NCBI GenBank assembly: GCA_017642935.1 | Contig: JAEPOK010000001.1 | Span: 1,781,192-1,845,191, forward strand | Direction of reading: 5' to 3' | DNA from: Hyphomicrobiales bacterium | GTDB taxonomy: Bacteria > Pseudomonadota > Alphaproteobacteria > Rhizobiales > MH13 | DNA: 64,000 nt | Part shown: in pieces, positions 29,216 through 38,131 of the stretch | Layout: every line of letters begins with the position of its first letter | Position numbering within the stretch: the stretch's first letter is position 1 | Made by a program: the position numbers and the translations under genes | Notes under the pieces: model-generated | The model's database searches: none | What the model saw: the letters and a program-made list of their open reading frames with translations, nothing else | What the model was told of the DNA's origin: nothing

Positions 29216-31072
29216 ATGATGGTACGCGTATCGACGCCCGGCTTTATGGCCGGTTTTTTTATTGCGGCTGTTGCCGCGCCCCTTCTTTCCACCGCTCCCG
29301 CATTCGCCCAATCGGAAATCACCGTTTTTGCGCCGTTTCGCGGCATCGCCACGCCCATTGCGCGTGCCGGCAGCGCAGTGAGTGTGATCACCCGTGAAGA
29401 GATTGAACAGGCGGGGCAGACCTCGGTTGCTGAAATCCTTCGATCCTCTCCTGGGGTGAGCTTCAACTCCTCAGGAGGTTTTGGCTCCTCGACCGATGTC
29501 CGCATTCGCGGCGCTGATAGCCAACACACTATGGTGCTGATCGACGGTGTGCCTGTCACAGACACCACATCAACACGTAACGCTTTCGACTTCACCATGC
29601 TGCCGGTCGGTTCGATCGAACGCATTGAGGTGCTTCGAGGCCCGCAATCAGCGCTCTACGGATCCGATGCGATCGGTGGCGTAATCGCCATCACCACACG
29701 CCAGCCGACGCAAGGTTTTTCTGGTTCGGCAAGCGTAGAGGGCGGAAGTTTTGGGACGCATCGCGAAGCCTTACGCGCTGGCTACGGTGGCGATCAGTTC
29801 TCCATCACAGGATATGCCGAGCATTTTTCCACGCAGGGATACTCGCGCCGCGCCGGCAATGACGAGGAGGATGGCTCTCGACAATGGACCGGCGGTCTAC
29901 GGGGCCAAGCCAATCTCTCAGAAAACCTATCCTTGGACGCAGCATTTCAAGTAACAGACCTTGAGACGGATTACGACCGGCGAGATACCGATCCTGCAGG
30001 AGATGCAGATCGGCTTTCTATCAACGGGCACGCCCGTGCTAGCCATGAAAGCTTTGATGGTCGATGGCGTCAGACAGTTACCGCTTTTGCATCGTCCAGC
30101 GACCGTCGCTTTACCGAAAACGCAAGTGTTGAGGATTACTACGGCAACCGGATCGGGGTGGAGCACACCGGCGAGATACGTTGGGATGCCCTTGGCACCA
30201 CCCTTTACGGAGTAACGGGTGAACAACAGTCTGCCGAGTACATCACCAATGGTGTGGTACAGTTCGATAGGGATGAGTTGTATTGGGGCGCATTCGCAAT
30301 GCAGCAATTCTCACTAGGCCCCGCATTCCATGTTTCAACGGCGATCAGGTTCGACGATTTCGCAGGAGCGGGCACGTTCGTAACCGGTCGTGGAACCGCC
30401 GTTTACGAAATCTACGAAACCGAAACACGCTTTCACGGAAGCCTTGGCACGGGTGCGAAAGCGCCAAGCCTGCGTCAACGTGCTGCCACCCCCAATCTGC
30501 GTCCGGAGGAAAGCTGGGGCGCCGACATCGGCGTCGCACAAACCTTCTTTGATGGCCGCTTAACCGTGGATGTCACCGGGTTCTACCAAGAGATTGAGGA
30601 CTTACACGTCTACACTGGCGGGTTTGGCTCTTTCGCGGTTGAAGCCTGGGATAACATCGACGAAGCGCGATTGATGGGCATTGAAGTCACCGCCGATGCA
30701 CGCGTGATCCCTGGCCATTTGGATGCATCAGCCCACTACACCTATCTGGACGCCGAAGATGCGACGACCGGTGATCGGTTACAGCGTCGCCCTGAGCATG
30801 AAGCGCAGGTAACACTCAGCTACATCGGTATCGACAGGCTGCGCATCTCAGGTGTCGTCAATTGGGTTGGTGGCGAACGGTTTTCCAGGTCTCGCGAACG
30901 CGATCCTTTAGATCCCTATACGCGGGTCGATGTTATCGCATCCTACCAAGCGCATGAGCATTTGGAGATCTATGGTCGCGTCGAAAATCTGTTTGATGTC
31001 GAGTATGAAGAGATCAAAGGCTACAACACCCCAAGCCTATCAGCTTATGCGGGCATTCGGGCCACGTTCTAG
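29216..31072 (+). CDS. btuB: TonB-dependent outer-membrane receptor, BtuB-like
   Basis: 618 residues from the ATG at 29216 (another ATG 3 bases later). Signal peptide ending at AFAQ, then a TonB-box-like SEITVFAPFR, the plug domain (SVITREEIEQAGQTSVAEILRSSPGV, LIDGVPV, IERIEVLRGPQSALYGSDAIGGVI) and a beta-barrel ending in an aromatic, ATF. It would import a corrinoid across the outer membrane with TonB energy. It is short for the general family but normal for BtuB (about 600). It is followed by btuC and btuD on the same strand. Confidence 0.88.
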   Translation: MMVRVSTPGFMAGFFIAAVAAPLLSTAPAFAQSEITVFAPFRGIATPIARAGSAVSVITREEIEQAGQTSVAEILRSSPGVSFNSSGGFGSSTDVRIRGADSQHTMVLIDGVPVTDTTSTRNAFDFTMLPVGSIERIEVLRGPQSALYGSDAIGGVIAITTRQPTQGFSGSASVEGGSFGTHREALRAGYGGDQFSITGYAEHFSTQGYSRRAGNDEEDGSRQWTGGLRGQANLSENLSLDAAFQVTDLETDYDRRDTDPAGDADRLSINGHARASHESFDGRWRQTVTAFASSSDRRFTENASVEDYYGNRIGVEHTGEIRWDALGTTLYGVTGEQQSAEYITNGVVQFDRDELYWGAFAMQQFSLGPAFHVSTAIRFDDFAGAGTFVTGRGTAVYEIYETETRFHGSLGTGAKAPSLRQRAATPNLRPEESWGADIGVAQTFFDGRLTVDVTGFYQEIEDLHVYTGGFGSFAVEAWDNIDEARLMGIEVTADARVIPGHLDASAHYTYLDAEDATTGDRLQRRPEHEAQVTLSYIGIDRLRISGVVNWVGGERFSRSRERDPLDPYTRVDVIASYQAHEHLEIYGRVENLFDVEYEEIKGYNTPSLSAYAGIRATF

Positions 31073-31081
31073 GAACACCAT

Positions 31082-32080
31082 GTGATGCCGCTCAGTGGCA
31101 GCCTTGCAGTCCTGCTTCTGGCGCTGGCCGCACTCTCCTTGGCGGTTGGAACGACCGCTTTCACGCTCGATCAGCTTTTGGCCGCCGTCACAGGCGCCGA
31201 CGAACGGCTGGCGCTAATCGTCTACGAAATCCGTTTGCCTCGCACACTGCTTGCGATCCTTATCGGCGGGTCATTGGGCTTAAGCGGCGCGGGCCTTCAA
31301 GGATTGGTGCGCAACCCGCTCGCCTCACCATCGCTGTTTGGTGCACCATCGGCCGCAGCGCTGGGTGCGGTGATTATGATCAGTTCAGGGCTGGCTGGCG
31401 CGCTCTCCTTTGCCTTGCCTGTGGCGGGCATGTTGGGGGCTTTGACATCGGTCGGTGCGCTGATGCTGCTGGCCGGTCGCGATGCGCCGATCATCGTGTT
31501 GCTGCTCGCCGGCCTGGTACTTTCCAGTTTTGCGGCGGCGGGCACATCTCTTGCGCTCAATCTATCGCCCAACCCATTCGCAGCGCTTGAAGTGGCTTTC
31601 TGGCTGCTTGGATCGCTGGAAGACCGCTCATTCCAGCACATCTGGATGGCGGGACCATTCATCATTCTAGGCTCAATGTTGATTGCATCAAAAGCGCGGT
31701 CTCTCAGGGTTATGAGCCTCGGCGAAGACACCGCCAGCAGCCTCGGCGTCAACGTCCAGCGCTTGCGTTTGATGCTGATCGTTGGTGTTGCCATGGCCGT
31801 TGGTGCAGGTGTCTCGGTGGCTGGCACAATCGGCTTTATCGGCCTGGTCGCACCGCATCTGGTCCGCCCGTTGGTGGGCTATGATCCAGCTCGGGTGCTG
31901 CTGCCCGCCACGCTTGCTGGCGCATGCTTGCTGCTGGCGGCGGACCTGCTGGTGCGGCTTGTTCCCACCAGCGGCGAGCCCTTGAAAGTTGGCGTTGTGA
32001 CAGCGCTTGTCGGTGCGCCCTTCTTTTTGGGTCTGGTGCTGCGCGAACGGCGTGCGCTTGCGGGCCGAGCCACGCTATGA
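31082..32080 (+). CDS. btuC: FecCD/BtuC-type ABC transporter permease
   Basis: 332 residues, start GTG at 31082 or ATG at 31085. About ten hydrophobic segments, with IRLPRTLLAILIGGSLGLSGAGLQGLVRNPLASPSLFGAPSAAALG near the N terminus and GFIGLVAPHLVRPLVGYDPARVLLPA near the C terminus, both standard for the vitamin B12/iron-siderophore permeases. Placed between btuB and btuD, it should move cobalamin delivered by the BtuF-like protein. Its stop overlaps the btuD start (ATGA). Confidence 0.9.
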   Translation: MMPLSGSLAVLLLALAALSLAVGTTAFTLDQLLAAVTGADERLALIVYEIRLPRTLLAILIGGSLGLSGAGLQGLVRNPLASPSLFGAPSAAALGAVIMISSGLAGALSFALPVAGMLGALTSVGALMLLAGRDAPIIVLLLAGLVLSSFAAAGTSLALNLSPNPFAALEVAFWLLGSLEDRSFQHIWMAGPFIILGSMLIASKARSLRVMSLGEDTASSLGVNVQRLRLMLIVGVAMAVGAGVSVAGTIGFIGLVAPHLVRPLVGYDPARVLLPATLAGACLLLAADLLVRLVPTSGEPLKVGVVTALVGAPFFLGLVLRERRALAGRATL

Positions 32081-32847
32081 GCGTGCTTCATGCCAGAAAT
32101 CTCAGTGTTTCAATTGGCAAGGCACGCTTGCTGCAACCCACTGATCTTTCGCTTGAAACGGGATCATTGACGGTCATTCTTGGCCCGAATGGCGCAGGCA
32201 AGAGCACCTTGCTCAAAGCTCTGCTTGGGCTCGTCCCTCACAGCGACGCAACATCGATGGACGGCAAAGCCCTATCCTCGCTCTCCCCGCGAGAGCGCGC
32301 CAAGCAGATTGCCTATCTGCCACAGGGGCAAAGCTACGCCTGGCCGCTCAGCGTAGAGGCAGTGGTCGCCCTTGGTCGACATCCTCACGGTGGTCAAGGA
32401 GATGATGTGGTTGAGCGTGTGCTCGACACGATGGGCCTTAAAGATCTGCGCGATCAATCAGTTCTCACCCTCTCAGGAGGCGAACAGATGCGCGTTTCGC
32501 TGGCCCGGGCACTGGCCGTGGAAGCCTCGTTTCTGCTGGCCGATGAACCCCTCGCCTCGCTCGACCCGCGCTATCAGTTCGAAATCATGAGTGTTCTGGC
32601 GGGCCAAGCGCGTGACGGCAAAGGCGTCGTTGTGGTAATGCACGATCTGGCCCTTGCCGCGCGGTATGCTGACCGGATCATCTTAATGAAAGAAGGGGCC
32701 ATTCTCGCCGACGGATCACCTGAGGAGGTTCTATCGGGCGAGAATGTTCAGTCGGCTTTCAACGTCGGCACACGCAGGGGCACAGTCCATCGTACCGATG
32801 GACCGATCCGTGTTGCCCTGCCAGACCAGTTAGAACCTGCTGTTTAG
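32077..32847 (+). CDS. btuD: ABC transporter ATP-binding protein, BtuD-like
   Basis: 256 residues from the ATG at 32077, which overlaps the btuC stop; an in-frame extension further upstream lies inside btuC and is not used. Walker A GPNGAGKST, signature LSGGEQMRVSLARAL, Walker B FLLADEPLASLD and the switch His in VVMHDLA are all present. It powers the permease. It ends with a 4-base tail-to-tail overlap with znuA on the other strand. Confidence 0.92.
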   Translation: MSVLHARNLSVSIGKARLLQPTDLSLETGSLTVILGPNGAGKSTLLKALLGLVPHSDATSMDGKALSSLSPRERAKQIAYLPQGQSYAWPLSVEAVVALGRHPHGGQGDDVVERVLDTMGLKDLRDQSVLTLSGGEQMRVSLARALAVEASFLLADEPLASLDPRYQFEIMSVLAGQARDGKGVVVVMHDLALAARYADRIILMKEGAILADGSPEEVLSGENVQSAFNVGTRRGTVHRTDGPIRVALPDQLEPAV

Positions 32848-33938
32848 TTGGTCGACAGAAGCGCTTCTGAAATAGCGCGCAGATTGGTTTCCATCATGCC
32901 CAGATAGGATGAGGCATCACCGTCTGCCGCCAAGGCATCGGAATAAAGGGTGCCCGACACATCGAGACCAGTTTCATCCGCGATTTGCTGCAGCAAACGC
33001 GGATCTGAGACATTCTCAACGAACAAAGCGCGCGCACCGGATTCACGTATCTGGTCGATCAGCGTTGCAACATCTGCTGCTGAGGCCTCACTTTCGGTCG
33101 ACATACCTTGCGCTGCGAGAATGGTGAGATCGAAATCGCGCGCGAGATACCCAAAGGCGTCATGGCTCGTGATGATCGTGCGTCCATCCATAGAAACGTC
33201 CGCCAAAGCAGCATCCCATTCGGCCTCCAAGGCCTCTAGTTCAGCCGAATAGGCTTGGGCATTTGCAGTGAACTCACCACAGTGCCCTGGCAAAGCTTCG
33301 CAGAGACCATCGGCAATGTTGGCAACATAGATTTGTGCCGCATCGAGCGATTGCCAAGCGTGTGGGTCATTCGGGCCGTGGTCATGGTCATGATGTGCGT
33401 GCTCATCGTGACCATCATCTTCGTGGTCGTGGTGATCATGATCGTGATCGCCATCATGACCGTGGTCATCATGGGCATGGTCTTCGTGATCGTGGTCGTG
33501 TTCATCTTCAAGCGCATGGTCATGATCGTGGCCATGGTCATCATGAGCGTGGTCGTCATGGTCGTGTTCATGGTCATCATCATGATCATGGTGATCGTCC
33601 TCATCACCAACTTCGATGACATCGATGCCGGTGCTGGCCGTAACGATGGTGGCCTGCGTGTCGCTGGCTACAATCAAGCGATCAAGAAAGCCTTCAAAGC
33701 CAAGACCGTTGGTGATCACGAGATCAGCGCTAGCGACGGCGACCACGTCTGTGGGGACTGGTTGATAGACATGGGCATCCTCGCCGGGGCCAACCAAGCT
33801 GGTGACGGACACATGATCACCACCTACGACGCGGGTCATATCCGCAAGTATCGAAAAGGACGCGACAACATCCAAAGAATCAGCGGAGGCCAAAGAGGTC
33901 GTCGAGAACAAAGAGAGTGCAACAATCGAGGAACGCAT
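32844..33938 (-). CDS. znuA: Zinc ABC transporter substrate-binding protein ZnuA
   Basis: 364 residues. A signal peptide (SIVALSLFSTTSLASA) precedes the cluster A-I metal-binding fold: LVGPGEDAHVYQPVPTD with a zinc-ligand His, and the later ITSHDAFGYLARDF and ALFVENVSDPRLLQQIADETG. Between the first and second ligand there is a very long loop of Asp and His, about residues 112-193, holding roughly 30 histidines. It picks up periplasmic Zn2+. It overlaps znuB by one base and is the last gene of znuCBA. Confidence 0.93.
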   Translation of the reverse strand: MRSSIVALSLFSTTSLASADSLDVVASFSILADMTRVVGGDHVSVTSLVGPGEDAHVYQPVPTDVVAVASADLVITNGLGFEGFLDRLIVASDTQATIVTASTGIDVIEVGDEDDHHDHDDDHEHDHDDHAHDDHGHDHDHALEDEHDHDHEDHAHDDHGHDGDHDHDHHDHEDDGHDEHAHHDHDHGPNDPHAWQSLDAAQIYVANIADGLCEALPGHCGEFTANAQAYSAELEALEAEWDAALADVSMDGRTIITSHDAFGYLARDFDLTILAAQGMSTESEASAADVATLIDQIRESGARALFVENVSDPRLLQQIADETGLDVSGTLYSDALAADGDASSYLGMMETNLRAISEALLSTN

Positions 33939-34810
33939 TAAGCTACCTTATGTCGTTGAGTTGGAAGGGCAGGCCGGACCAAACCGCGCGGTGCGGCCAG
34001 CAGGGAAACCAAGTACACAACGCCTGCGGCCAAAATGACCGCTGGTCCAGAGGCGATGGCCGCATGGAAAGAAATCAAAAGGCCCACCACGACTGACCCA
34101 GCACCAATGGCAATTGCCAACACACACAAGGACAGCACACGGCGTACCCAGAAGCGGGCAGCGGCAGCGGGCAGGATCATCAGACCGACCGACAGCAGTG
34201 TACCGAGGGCTTGGAAACCGGCCACAAGATTGAGAACAACCAGAGCCAGATATGCAAAGTGCACCACTGGTCCCCATCCGGAAACGGACCGCAGAAAACC
34301 GGGGTCGAGACACTCGGCGACTAGAGCACGCCAGATGATGGTCAGCGTTGCCAGGCTTACTGCCGCAATGCCAGCGATCATCAGCAGGCTCTCTTGGGTC
34401 AGCGCCAAGACTGAGCCAAACAGCACGTGCATCAGGTCGACTGAGGAGCCACGCAGTGAGACAATCATGACGCCAAGCGCGAGGGAAATAAGATAGAAGG
34501 CGGCCATCGCCGCGTCTTCTTTTTGCACCGTCAAACGCGCCACGAACCCTGCGGCGGCGGCAACCAATGATCCGGCGATCAAGCCGCCCAGTGTCATTGG
34601 GATGAGGTCCAACCCGAAGATGAGAAATCCGAGTGCTGCGCCCGGCAAAATGGCATGGGCCATCGCGTCGCCGGTCAAGCTCATGCGGCGCAGCATCAAA
34701 AACACACCAATGGGTCCAGCTGAGATTGCGATCAGCAACCCGCCAAGAAGCGCGCGCTGCATGAACGCATACTCAGCAAAAGGCGCGACAAGAAACGCGT
34801 AGACATCCAT
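33938..34810 (-). CDS. znuB: Zinc ABC transporter permease ZnuB
   Basis: 290 residues with about eight membrane segments, starting MDVYAFLVAPFAEYAFMQRALLGGLLIAISAGPIGVFLMLRRMSLTGDAMAHAILPGAALGFLIFG, the standard start of the ABC-3 permease family (LR.MSL.GDA..HA.LPG). It spans the inner membrane and works with ZnuC and ZnuA. Start and stop both overlap neighbours by a base or so, so the operon is translationally coupled. Expected to be induced by zinc shortage through Zur. Confidence 0.93.
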   Translation of the reverse strand: MDVYAFLVAPFAEYAFMQRALLGGLLIAISAGPIGVFLMLRRMSLTGDAMAHAILPGAALGFLIFGLDLIPMTLGGLIAGSLVAAAAGFVARLTVQKEDAAMAAFYLISLALGVMIVSLRGSSVDLMHVLFGSVLALTQESLLMIAGIAAVSLATLTIIWRALVAECLDPGFLRSVSGWGPVVHFAYLALVVLNLVAGFQALGTLLSVGLMILPAAAARFWVRRVLSLCVLAIAIGAGSVVVGLLISFHAAIASGPAVILAAGVVYLVSLLAAPRGLVRPALPTQRHKVA

Positions 34811-35589
34811 CAGGCGGCTTGTCCGTGATTATGGGAATGATTGTGATCAGCGCACCAAGCGGCATCCTCATCCCAGGCAGCATGGAAGCGGCGGGCTTTG
34901 AGCAGGTTGTCGTCCTGAAGGACGTCTTCCGTTGCACCCCAGGCAATTGGCTCACGGGAAAGCAGCATGGTTTTTGGAAAATGATCGCGCACCAATTCCA
35001 AATCGTGCATCACTGCGATCACGCTGCGATCCTCGGCGTGCCATTGTTCAATCACCCGCACCAAATCGTCGACCGTTTTGGTGTCGATGGCATTGAACGG
35101 TTCATCCAGCAGAATGAGATCAGCATCTTGCAGCAGAACACGGGCAAACAGCGCCCGCTGTAATTGTCCGCCAGAGAGTGTGTCGATGGTGCGTTTTTCA
35201 AAGCCTTCCAAACCGACAGCTTCAAGCGACCGCGCGATGGCGGCGCGATCTGCCTGTGTCATACGACCAAGCAAGCCGCGCTTTGGCCATAGGCCGAGTT
35301 TCACCAAATCGTAGACCGTCGCGGGAAATGTTTTATCGATATCTGCTTGCTGCGGCAGATAGGCGACGCGGCAGCCATCGGTATGCTCGCAACTGCCAGC
35401 CATCGGCGACAGACTGCCAACGATACCCTTCAGCAAAGTCGACTTGCCGGATCCGTTGGGCCCGATGATGGCCAGCAAGTCGCCATGGGCAACGCTGCCT
35501 GTGAGGCCATGGACCGCCGGATGCGGGCCATATCCAAGGGTGAGATCATCAAAGCGTAGGCAGGTGGGGGAGCTGTGCGTGTGAGCCAC
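34810..35589 (-). CDS. znuC: Zinc ABC transporter ATP-binding protein ZnuC
   Basis: 259 residues with Walker A GPNGSGKST, signature LSGGQLQRALFARVL, Walker B LILLDEPFNAID and the H-loop of VMHDLELV. The C terminus is His-rich (CADHNHSHNHGQAA), as often in zinc systems. It is the first gene of the znuCBA operon. The Zur-box-like dyad lies 49 bases before its start, shared with the divergent zur. Confidence 0.93.
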   Translation of the reverse strand: MAHTHSSPTCLRFDDLTLGYGPHPAVHGLTGSVAHGDLLAIIGPNGSGKSTLLKGIVGSLSPMAGSCEHTDGCRVAYLPQQADIDKTFPATVYDLVKLGLWPKRGLLGRMTQADRAAIARSLEAVGLEGFEKRTIDTLSGGQLQRALFARVLLQDADLILLDEPFNAIDTKTVDDLVRVIEQWHAEDRSVIAVMHDLELVRDHFPKTMLLSREPIAWGATEDVLQDDNLLKARRFHAAWDEDAAWCADHNHSHNHGQAA

Positions 35590-35637
35590 GAACCATCCAA
35601 AAAGGTTGTTGCGAACTTGGGAGATGGGCTTTAGTAC

Positions 35638-35650
35638 GTTATACTATAAC
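35638..35650. promoter_or_regulatory. Zur box between znuC and zur
   Basis: GTTATA-C-TATAAC is a perfect 6-1-6 dyad and equals the core of the Zur consensus (GTTATANTATAAC). It sits in the 91-base divergent gap, 49 bases before znuC and 31 bases before the preferred zur ATG, so Zn-loaded Zur should repress both. Confidence 0.85.
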
Positions 35651-35680
35651 TGGTCAACCACGAGAAATCATTACGCCTTC

Positions 35681-36094
35681 ATGCCCACAACCGCTCCACT
35701 TTCGCGCAACAATCAACTGGTCCTTGATCGACTAACGCAGTCGGCTGGACCACTGTCGGCCTATGAGCTTCTGGACGCACTGCGCGAAGACGGATTGCGC
35801 GCGCCACCACAGATTTATCGGGCCCTGAAGTGGCTCGGTGAGCATGGTTTGGTGCACAAGCTGGAAAGTGCGAACGCCTATGTGGCCTGCGCCCATGCGT
35901 CCTGTTGCGGTGGCGAGCGATGTGCCACCTCGCAAACGGTGTTTTTTCTATGCGACGGGTGCGGTGGCGTCGAAGAGTTGAACGGGTCGGCGCTAGCGAA
36001 AGACCTCGCCGGCTTGTCAGAGCAAATCGGGTTTGCCGCTCAGGGAGCAAACCTTGAGGTGCATGGTCAATGCGCGGCCTGTCAGGCCAGCTAG
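35681..36094 (+). CDS. zur: Fur family zinc uptake regulator Zur
   Basis: 137 residues from the ATG at 35681; a longer frame from 35606 would place the Zur box inside the coding region and is rejected. Fur-type winged helix (LSAYELLDALREDGLRAPPQIYRALKWLGEHGLVHKLES), then the metal domain with CAHASCCGGERCATSQTVFFLCDGCGGVEEL and a C-terminal CAAC, giving paired Cys for structural zinc. Divergent from znuCBA, which fits a zinc-dependent repressor rather than an iron regulator. Its 3' end overlaps the convergent lacI-family gene by 4 bases. Confidence 0.9.
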   Translation: MPTTAPLSRNNQLVLDRLTQSAGPLSAYELLDALREDGLRAPPQIYRALKWLGEHGLVHKLESANAYVACAHASCCGGERCATSQTVFFLCDGCGGVEELNGSALAKDLAGLSEQIGFAAQGANLEVHGQCAACQAS

Positions 36095-37146
36095 CTCGAT
36101 TTTGGGATTGCCCAGGTTTCGCCGATGTTGGGCGGTTTCTTGGCCGACTGGCGTACGATCAATTGACCGGGAAGTTCGATGGACTCGGCCTCAAAGGCCT
36201 CCCCCTCGACAGCTGCCTCAATGGCCTCGAACAACGTGTCGCTTGATGCTTTGATCATCGCATCCACTGGCTGCGAAAAGCTAGTGATGGAATAGGTCGG
36301 CCATTGCGCGGGGCCAACATTGTCGAAGCCGACAATAGAAACGTCATCTGGCACCGAAAGCCCCAAACCGTGCCGCAAAGCATCCATAACAGAGATCGCC
36401 ATATGGTCATTGGCGCAGAAGATCGCATCGGGTGGCGCTGAGGACTGCATCATCGCAATCGCTGCTTTGGCGGCTTCGTCGGCATCATAGTTGCCGACAG
36501 CGCGGGCATGCAGAGCCACACTCTTCTCGCCTAACCCGGCCAAAAACCCGCGCTCGCGATCACGGTTGGTGGAGGTCTCTTCGATGCCCGCCAAATAGGC
36601 GATCCGTTTATGGCCGCCTTCGATGAGGAAACGCGCGATGGTGCGTCCGCCCAACTCGTTGGACCCGGTGATCTTCGATGCGGTGGGTGCATCGGAAACC
36701 CGGTTCACCATCACCACCGGGATGCCTGCCGCGTGACATCTGTCGGCGATCTCTGAGGACAGGGAAACCGAGGCAAGGACGAGACCGTCGATCTGGTAGT
36801 CGAGCGCGCGCTGTAGCTCTTGGTTGGCCGCGTCTCCTTCACCGGCAGTGAAGAGCAACACATGGTAGCCGCGCTTCTGGCATTCATCAGAAATGCCCTG
36901 AACCAACTCGGGATAGAAGTGGTTGTCGAGGTAGGAAACAGCCATGCCGATCATGTGCGACCGGCGGGTGATCAACGAGCGGGCTATGGCATTGGGACGG
37001 TAACCGAGGCGGATCGCGGCCTTGTGCACACGGTCCTTGGTTTCTGCTGCAACGCTGGCACCTGGCGTGAACGCTCTGGAGACTGCCGATTGGGAGACCC
37101 CCGCCTCGCGCGCGACATCAATGGATGTAACTTTACGGCGCGCCAT
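36091..37146 (-). CDS. LacI family transcriptional regulator
   Basis: 351 residues. N-terminal HTH: TSIDVAREAGVSQSAVSRAFTPGASVAAETKDRV with the hinge helix behind; then a periplasmic-binding-protein-like effector domain (IGMAVSYLDNHFYPELVQGISDECQKRGY, FCANDHMAISVMDAL). It probably controls the SDR and HisD-family genes that precede it on the same strand. A central-CG dyad before the HisD-family gene (39520-39533) is a candidate site. The ligand is unknown, presumably a polyol, sugar or sulfonate. Confidence 0.9.
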   Translation of the reverse strand: MARRKVTSIDVAREAGVSQSAVSRAFTPGASVAAETKDRVHKAAIRLGYRPNAIARSLITRRSHMIGMAVSYLDNHFYPELVQGISDECQKRGYHVLLFTAGEGDAANQELQRALDYQIDGLVLASVSLSSEIADRCHAAGIPVVMVNRVSDAPTASKITGSNELGGRTIARFLIEGGHKRIAYLAGIEETSTNRDRERGFLAGLGEKSVALHARAVGNYDADEAAKAAIAMMQSSAPPDAIFCANDHMAISVMDALRHGLGLSVPDDVSIVGFDNVGPAQWPTYSITSFSQPVDAMIKASSDTLFEAIEAAVEGEAFEAESIELPGQLIVRQSAKKPPNIGETWAIPKSS

Positions 37147-37272
37147 CGAGCAGACCCTCCCGCTCAGGGTTTTGGCGCAGTGATGTCTCCAGCCTCATAT
37201 CATTAGGTGTAAGCGGCGAGCGAGAGGTCGTCCAGCCGTCGGAGTATCAGAAACGTTCGGGTAGCCTCGCGA

Positions 37273-38037
37273 TCAATCCGCGGTCCAACCGCCGTCGATG
37301 AGCAATGAAGTGCCGGTGACCAACGCTGAAGCATCGCTTGCCAAATAGGCAACAGCGCCCATGATGTCCTCAACCTCGCCCACCCGACCGAGCTTGATCT
37401 TCGACTCAACCCAAGCGCGACGTTCCGGGTCGTCAAGCGTCACGGCAGCAAGCGGCGTGCGGATGAATGTCGGACAGATGGTGTTGATGCGAACTTTGTG
37501 CGGTCCCCACTCGATTGCCATCGCCTTCACCATGCCCTCCAAAGCGTGCTTGGACGCGCAGTAGACAGCGCGCTCAATGCCTCCGACATGGCCCATCTGC
37601 GAGGAAATGTGGATGATCGAGCCTGCCTTGCCGGCCGCGATCATGCCGCGAGCCGCCTCAGCAGAAAGCACGAAAGCACCACGGACGTTAACGTCCATCA
37701 CCGCCTGATAATCGTCGATGTCGGTTTCAAGTGCTGATGCATGTCGGGCAATGCCGGCTGAGTTCACGAGCACGTCAAAGGGTTCATAGTCCGCGAAGGT
37801 GGCTTTGATGGCGTCGGTGTCGGCAACATCCAGGCGGATCGCTTCAACCGAATACCCAGCAGCCTTCATGGCGTCGACACTTGCCGAGAGATCTTCCATG
37901 CCCCGCGCGGCGCCCACGACATGAGCGCCTTGCTCGGCCAAAGCCACCGCACAACCCAGCCCGATGCCTCGTGATGCACCGGCAACAAAGGCACGCTTGC
38001 CATCCAGGCGTTGAGACGGTGTTTTAGGCAGTGTCAT
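37273..38037 (-). CDS. SDR family NAD(P)-dependent oxidoreductase
   Basis: 254 residues from the ATG at 38037; a longer frame reaches back over the operator repeats and into the HisD-family gene and is not favoured. Classical SDR: GASRGIGLG cofactor motif, VNSAGIA, catalytic Ser in IIHISSQMG, YCASK (YxxxK) and the C-terminal LVTGTSLLIDGGW. It oxidises a secondary alcohol or reduces a ketone. It lies between the HisD-family gene and lacI, so it likely belongs to that pathway; a role like a 2-dehydrogenase for dihydroxypropanesulfonate is only a guess. Confidence 0.9.
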   Translation of the reverse strand: MTLPKTPSQRLDGKRAFVAGASRGIGLGCAVALAEQGAHVVGAARGMEDLSASVDAMKAAGYSVEAIRLDVADTDAIKATFADYEPFDVLVNSAGIARHASALETDIDDYQAVMDVNVRGAFVLSAEAARGMIAAGKAGSIIHISSQMGHVGGIERAVYCASKHALEGMVKAMAIEWGPHKVRINTICPTFIRTPLAAVTLDDPERRAWVESKIKLGRVGEVEDIMGAVAYLASDASALVTGTSLLIDGGWTAD

Positions 38038-38068
38038 CGGATTTGGACCCTCTGCTGAAACAGTTGTC

Positions 38069-38129
38069 TGCTCCGTTACTGCGGAACGACCGTTCAAATT
38101 CGCTGCTCCGTTCCAGTGGAACGACCGCT
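38069..38129. promoter_or_regulatory. Tandem operator-like repeats before the SDR gene
   Basis: Two 26-base direct repeats (38069-38094 and 38104-38129) agree at 22 positions and start 35 bases apart; both read TGCTCCGTT.....GGAACGACCG. The second contains a perfect dyad CGTTCCA-G-TGGAACG (38109-38123), the first a weaker one at 38074-38088. They lie 32-92 bases before the SDR ATG, where a regulator would overlap the promoter. Confidence 0.6.
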
Positions 38130-38131
38130 TA

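Noticed and set aside
33335-33619. His-rich open frame on the plus strand opposite znuA
   Set aside because: It arises because the CAT/GAC-type codons of the znuA loop read as His/Asp/Arg codons on the opposite strand; there is no start signal and znuA is clearly the gene.
33335-33620. Possible CRISPR-like or tandem-repeat array
   Set aside because: The repetition is the degenerate His/Asp codon repeat of the ZnuA loop, without equal spacers or repeat units.
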